Assembly: GCA_905215625.1 (NCBI GenBank)
Contig: CAJMQQ010000005.1
Coordinates: 10,023 to 74,022, forward strand
Length of the DNA: 64,000 bases
Reading direction: 5' to 3'
From: an uncultured bacterium
GTDB lineage: Bacteria; Bacillota; Clostridia; Lachnospirales; Lachnospiraceae
Made by a program: the position numbers and the translations under genes. Below the pieces are notes generated by a model that was given only the letters and a program-made list of their open reading frames with translations, had not been told where the DNA came from and searched no databases. Positions 61,403 to 64,000 of the stretch are shown piece by piece. Position 1 is the stretch's first letter; each line of letters begins with the position of its first letter.

Positions 61403-62152
61403 ATGAAGGAAAAACTATATACGATAGAAGTTATGGATGCGATGAAGGCAGGAGATGAGTGCCCCTGCTGCTATCTGGAACGGAAGTTAGAACAGGATGC
61501 GGTCAGTTTCGCCCTGGGATCTTCTTATATGGAAGATGATATACGGGCAGAAACGGATCGGACCGGCTTTTGCAGAAAGCATACCAAGATGATGTATGAT
61601 TACGGCAATTATCTTGGAAATGCCTGGATTTTAAAAACCAGGATGAAGTATCTACGAGAACATTTTAAGGAAACTGTGGAAGCAGACGGCAAAAAGGCCG
61701 GTTCTTCTAAGAGCGCGCTGTTTGGCTGGATGAAAAAAGGTTCTTCCGGCAGTGGAACGCCCTCAGACAAAGAGAGCTGTTATATCTGCCAGAAGATAGA
61801 CGATACTTATGAGCGGATCCGCAATACCTTTGTCTATCTGATGAAGAATGAGCCAACGTTTCTTAATATGCTAAAGGAGTCAAAAGGCTTCTGCCTGCCG
61901 CATTTTTACGATATTTTAAATAGCTGCAGGGAAAAATGCAAACCAGAAGAGGCACAAAAAATGGAAGAACTGCTGTGCAGCCTGATGGAACGGGAACTGG
62001 CCAGAATCCAGGAAGATATTGACTGGTTTGTGGAAAAATATGATTACCGCAATAAAGACGCAGATTGGAAAAACTCAAAAGACGCAGTGCCAAGAACTAT
62101 GCAGAAAATTACCGGAGGCTATCCGGCGGATCCGGTATTCAAGCAAAAATAG
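61403..62152 (+). CDS. DUF6062 family Cys-pair protein
   Basis: This 249-residue cytoplasmic protein is made of two similar halves. Each has a Cys pair followed later by a Cys-x-x-His: ECPCCYLERK (about 19-28) with GFCRKHTKMM (about 55-64), and SCYICQKID (about 125-133) with GFCLPHFYDIL (about 161-171). This suggests two zinc or Fe-S binding modules. A charged Ser/Gly linker (about 90-122) separates them. The function of the family is unknown to me. It is 17 bp before a Nudix gene and co-transcribed with it. Confidence 0.75.
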   Translation: MKEKLYTIEVMDAMKAGDECPCCYLERKLEQDAVSFALGSSYMEDDIRAETDRTGFCRKHTKMMYDYGNYLGNAWILKTRMKYLREHFKETVEADGKKAGSSKSALFGWMKKGSSGSGTPSDKESCYICQKIDDTYERIRNTFVYLMKNEPTFLNMLKESKGFCLPHFYDILNSCREKCKPEEAQKMEELLCSLMERELARIQEDIDWFVEKYDYRNKDADWKNSKDAVPRTMQKITGGYPADPVFKQK

Positions 62153-62169
62153 GAAAGGCTGGTGGACTT

Positions 62170-62691
62170 ATGGAACTGTGGGATGTGTATGACAAAAACC
62201 GGAACAAAACCGGAAAAACCCATGTCAGGGGAGTGCCGATGGCAGAGGGCGAGTACCACATTGTAACAGATATCTGGACGATTAACCTGGAGGGAAAACT
62301 GCTTCTGACCCAGCGCCATCCGGACAAAACCTTTGGATTATGGTGGGAATGTACCGGAGGTTCGGCAAAAGTCGGGGAAAGCAGTCTGGAAAGCGTGTTA
62401 AGGGAGCTTTCCGAAGAAGTGGGGATTCATCCTGCTCCAGAAGAAGTTAGGCTGATTCATTCTACCATGCGTCCAGATCGGTTTGTGGATACCTATGTGA
62501 CGGTTCAGGATGTAAGGAAAGAGGATCTGCGTCTTCAGAAAGAAGAAGTCGTGGACGCCATGTTTGTGACCTTTGAAGAGGTCTGCCAGTTATGGGCACA
62601 GGGAAAAATGCTTCCGAGGGAACGGTTCCCCATGTACCGGGATGTGCTTTTGCAGGAGGTCTGTCAGGTTTTAAAACAGCAAAAGAAATGA
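62170..62691 (+). CDS. Nudix hydrolase
   Basis: This 173-residue protein has a complete Nudix box, GSAKVGESSLESVLRELSEE followed by VG, at about 60-82 (G-x5-E-x7-REUxEExGU). The start ELWDVYDKNRNKTGKTHVRG is shared with the IDI-like/YfcD-type Nudix proteins. It probably hydrolyses a nucleoside-diphosphate derivative. I chose ATG 62170 with AAAGG(CT)GG upstream; a longer open frame from 62065 overlaps the DUF6062 gene and is rejected. Confidence 0.87.
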   Translation: MELWDVYDKNRNKTGKTHVRGVPMAEGEYHIVTDIWTINLEGKLLLTQRHPDKTFGLWWECTGGSAKVGESSLESVLRELSEEVGIHPAPEEVRLIHSTMRPDRFVDTYVTVQDVRKEDLRLQKEEVVDAMFVTFEEVCQLWAQGKMLPRERFPMYRDVLLQEVCQVLKQQKK

Positions 62692-62770
62692 CTGGGAAGG
62701 AATGATTTGTCCTGCTGTCGGGTATACTGAAAGGGAAATCCAGAAAACAACAAAAAAGGAGGAACCTTAC

Positions 62771-63370
62771 ATGACAGATTTAAAAAACAGCAGAACAAAG
62801 GAGAATTTAATGCGGGCATTTGCCGGAGAAAGCCAGGCCAGAAACCGGTATACGTTTGCGGCAGGAATGGCAAAGCAGAAACACCTTCCGGCGCTTCAGG
62901 AAATCTTTCTCTATACGGCAGATCAGGAAAAGGAACACGCAGAAATCTTTTATAAATTTCTGCAGGAGATGGACGGAGAGACTATTGAGATTACCGGCGG
63001 GTATCCGGTAGACTTAGGAGAAGAAATTTTGGACCAGTTAAAAAAAGCTGCCCATAATGAAAAGGAAGAACATGATGTCATCTACCAGTCTTTTGGAGAT
63101 ATGGCAGAGCAGGAAGGATTTTTGCAGATTGCGCAATCATTCCGGATGATTGGAAAGATAGAAAAAAACCACCAGGAGAGGTTTGAACAGCTTGCAAAAT
63201 GGATGGAAGAGGGCAGGTTATTTGTATCTGACACAGAAGAAGGCTGGGTGTGCTTAAACTGCGGCCATATTCACTACGGGAAAGAGGCGCCTGCCAAGTG
63301 TCCGGTGTGCAGCCACGAACAGGGGTATTTTATCCGCATGAGCCTGGCTCCCTGGACAAAGGCAGAATAA
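62771..63370 (+). CDS. Rubrerythrin
   Basis: This 199-residue non-heme iron protein reduces peroxide in anaerobes. The ferritin-like di-iron domain (ENLMRAFAGESQARNRYTF, then EKEHAEIF and EKEEHDVIY, about 12-130) is followed by a rubredoxin-like centre, CLNCGHIHYG and CPVCSHEQGY (about 160-187). AAAGGAGG directly upstream fixes ATG 62771. Oxidative-stress defence agrees with the strict anaerobe inferred from the rnf and anSME genes. Confidence 0.94.
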   Translation: MTDLKNSRTKENLMRAFAGESQARNRYTFAAGMAKQKHLPALQEIFLYTADQEKEHAEIFYKFLQEMDGETIEITGGYPVDLGEEILDQLKKAAHNEKEEHDVIYQSFGDMAEQEGFLQIAQSFRMIGKIEKNHQERFEQLAKWMEEGRLFVSDTEEGWVCLNCGHIHYGKEAPAKCPVCSHEQGYFIRMSLAPWTKAE

Positions 63371-63398
63371 ACAACAAAAGAAACGAGGAACAGTTAAG

Positions 63399-64000
63399 AT
63401 GGGAAAAGGTGTGACGGCAGCAAAACTTACTGCGGCAGGACTGGCGGCAGCAGGGTTGGGAACGGCGTTCTGGCTTCGATCCGAATATGAAAAAGATTGT
63501 CTGTCTGTGGAGACGGTTCCGGTGTTCTCTTCCAAGATTCAGAGCCGGAAAAAGCTGGTTTTTTTATCGGATCTTCACAATAAGGAGTTTGGTGAAAAAA
63601 ACCAGAGGCTGCTGTCTGCCATTGACCAGGTAAAACCAGATGCAGTCCTAATCGGCGGCGATATGATGGTCAGCAAGGGGAACGCCCAGACCGAAGTTCC
63701 TTTACGGCTGCTCCAGACGCTTTCGAAGCGCTATCCGGTTTATTATGGCAATGGAAATCATGAAAACCGCATGGTCTGGGAACGCCATATCTACAAAAAT
63801 CAATATGAATCCTATCGGGATCAGCTAAAAGCCATGGGCGTTGTGTATCTGGAAGATGATTCCAGCATTTTTGGGGACGACCTTGTGATCAGCGGTGTGG
63901 ATCTGGGAAAAAAGTATTACCGCAAGCTTTTTTTTGAAAAGCCGGAACCTCTTCCAAAAACCTATTTTCAGAATCGGCTGGGAAAAGCCGATGAAAGCCG
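63399..64000 (+). CDS. Metallophosphoesterase (partial, cut by window end)
   Basis: The frame is open from ATG 63399 to the window edge, about 200 codons. An N-terminal hydrophobic segment (about 6-24) anchors it to the membrane. Calcineurin-like metal motifs follow: FLSDLHNKEFG (about 60-70), LIGGDMMVS (about 91-99) and YYGNGNHENR (about 121-130), as in YkuE/YaeI-type enzymes. ACGAGGAA precedes the start. It probably hydrolyses a lipid or nucleotide phosphoester at the membrane. The C-terminus is outside the window. Confidence 0.87.
   Translation, partial: MGKGVTAAKLTAAGLAAAGLGTAFWLRSEYEKDCLSVETVPVFSSKIQSRKKLVFLSDLHNKEFGEKNQRLLSAIDQVKPDAVLIGGDMMVSKGNAQTEVPLRLLQTLSKRYPVYYGNGNHENRMVWERHIYKNQYESYRDQLKAMGVVYLEDDSSIFGDDLVISGVDLGKKYYRKLFFEKPEPLPKTYFQNRLGKADES

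Noticed and set aside
62065..62169. N-terminal extension of the Nudix protein
   Set aside because: It overlaps the DUF6062 gene and the ribosome site supports ATG 62170.

Overview
The window looks like a chromosomal segment of an anaerobic, spore-forming member of the Firmicutes, most likely Lachnospiraceae. The evidence is the gene order xseA-xseB-ispA-dxs-tlyA-nadK-argR-recN followed by spoIVB, an Rnf complex in the order C-D-G-E-A-B, a glgC/glgD pair, an oxygen-sensitive radical SAM sulfatase activator, rubrerythrin, and strong AGGAGG ribosome binding sites with some TTG starts. No rRNA, tRNA, CRISPR array, intact insertion sequence or prophage is visible.

Layout. 1-7 kb: housekeeping cluster (exonuclease VII, isoprenoid synthesis, TlyA, NAD kinase, ArgR, RecN), then SpoIVB. 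8.3-10.3 kb: an AT-rich accessory stretch with an AAA/DUF4143 ATPase and a frameshifted small gene, sitting where spo0A is normally expected. 10.4-17 kb: DUF4272 protein, a MATE pump, an AbgB-like amidohydrolase, a CcdA-TlpA fusion and a serine hydrolase. 17-21 kb: a c-di-GMP pair (EAL protein with a decayed GGDEF domain, then a GGDEF protein broken by a frameshift). 21-30.5 kb: a second MATE pump behind a leader hairpin, a GH88/DUF2264 uronide pair, and a MarR-controlled heterodimeric ABC exporter whose first gene carries an in-frame TGA. 30.5-33.4 kb: a minus-strand set (FMN-binding-like membrane protein, acyltransferase, third MATE). 33.8-39 kb: the rnf operon. 39-40.4 kb: a NifX-FKBP fusion and a small lipoprotein.

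40.4-51.6 kb is the most coherent accessory system: a PTS IIC-IID fusion, a fucose/arabinose-isomerase-like protein, a LacI regulator, and an operon of solute-binding lipoprotein, cytoplasmic Cys-type sulfatase, two ABC permeases, a class II aldolase and a SIS sugar-phosphate protein. Four copies of one near-palindromic 18-bp site (GTACAC-type arms around a central CG) stand in front of all four transcription units, so they very probably form one LacI-type regulon for an O-sulfated sugar. The sulfatase needs formylglycine, and a gene for its anaerobic activating enzyme lies 8.5 kb downstream. No ABC ATPase, PTS IIA/IIB or sugar kinase is present here, so those parts must come from elsewhere.

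51.6-64 kb: a decayed AAA-ATPase fragment and a 12-bp tandem repeat, glgC/glgD on the minus strand, a stand-alone Spo0A effector-domain protein divergent from an XRE/S24-like regulator lacking the usual catalytic serine, the sulfatase activator, a D-Ala-D-Ala carboxypeptidase, an RmlD-like reductase, a dicarboxylate/amino-acid symporter, a DUF6062 protein, a Nudix hydrolase, rubrerythrin and the start of a metallophosphoesterase cut by the window edge.
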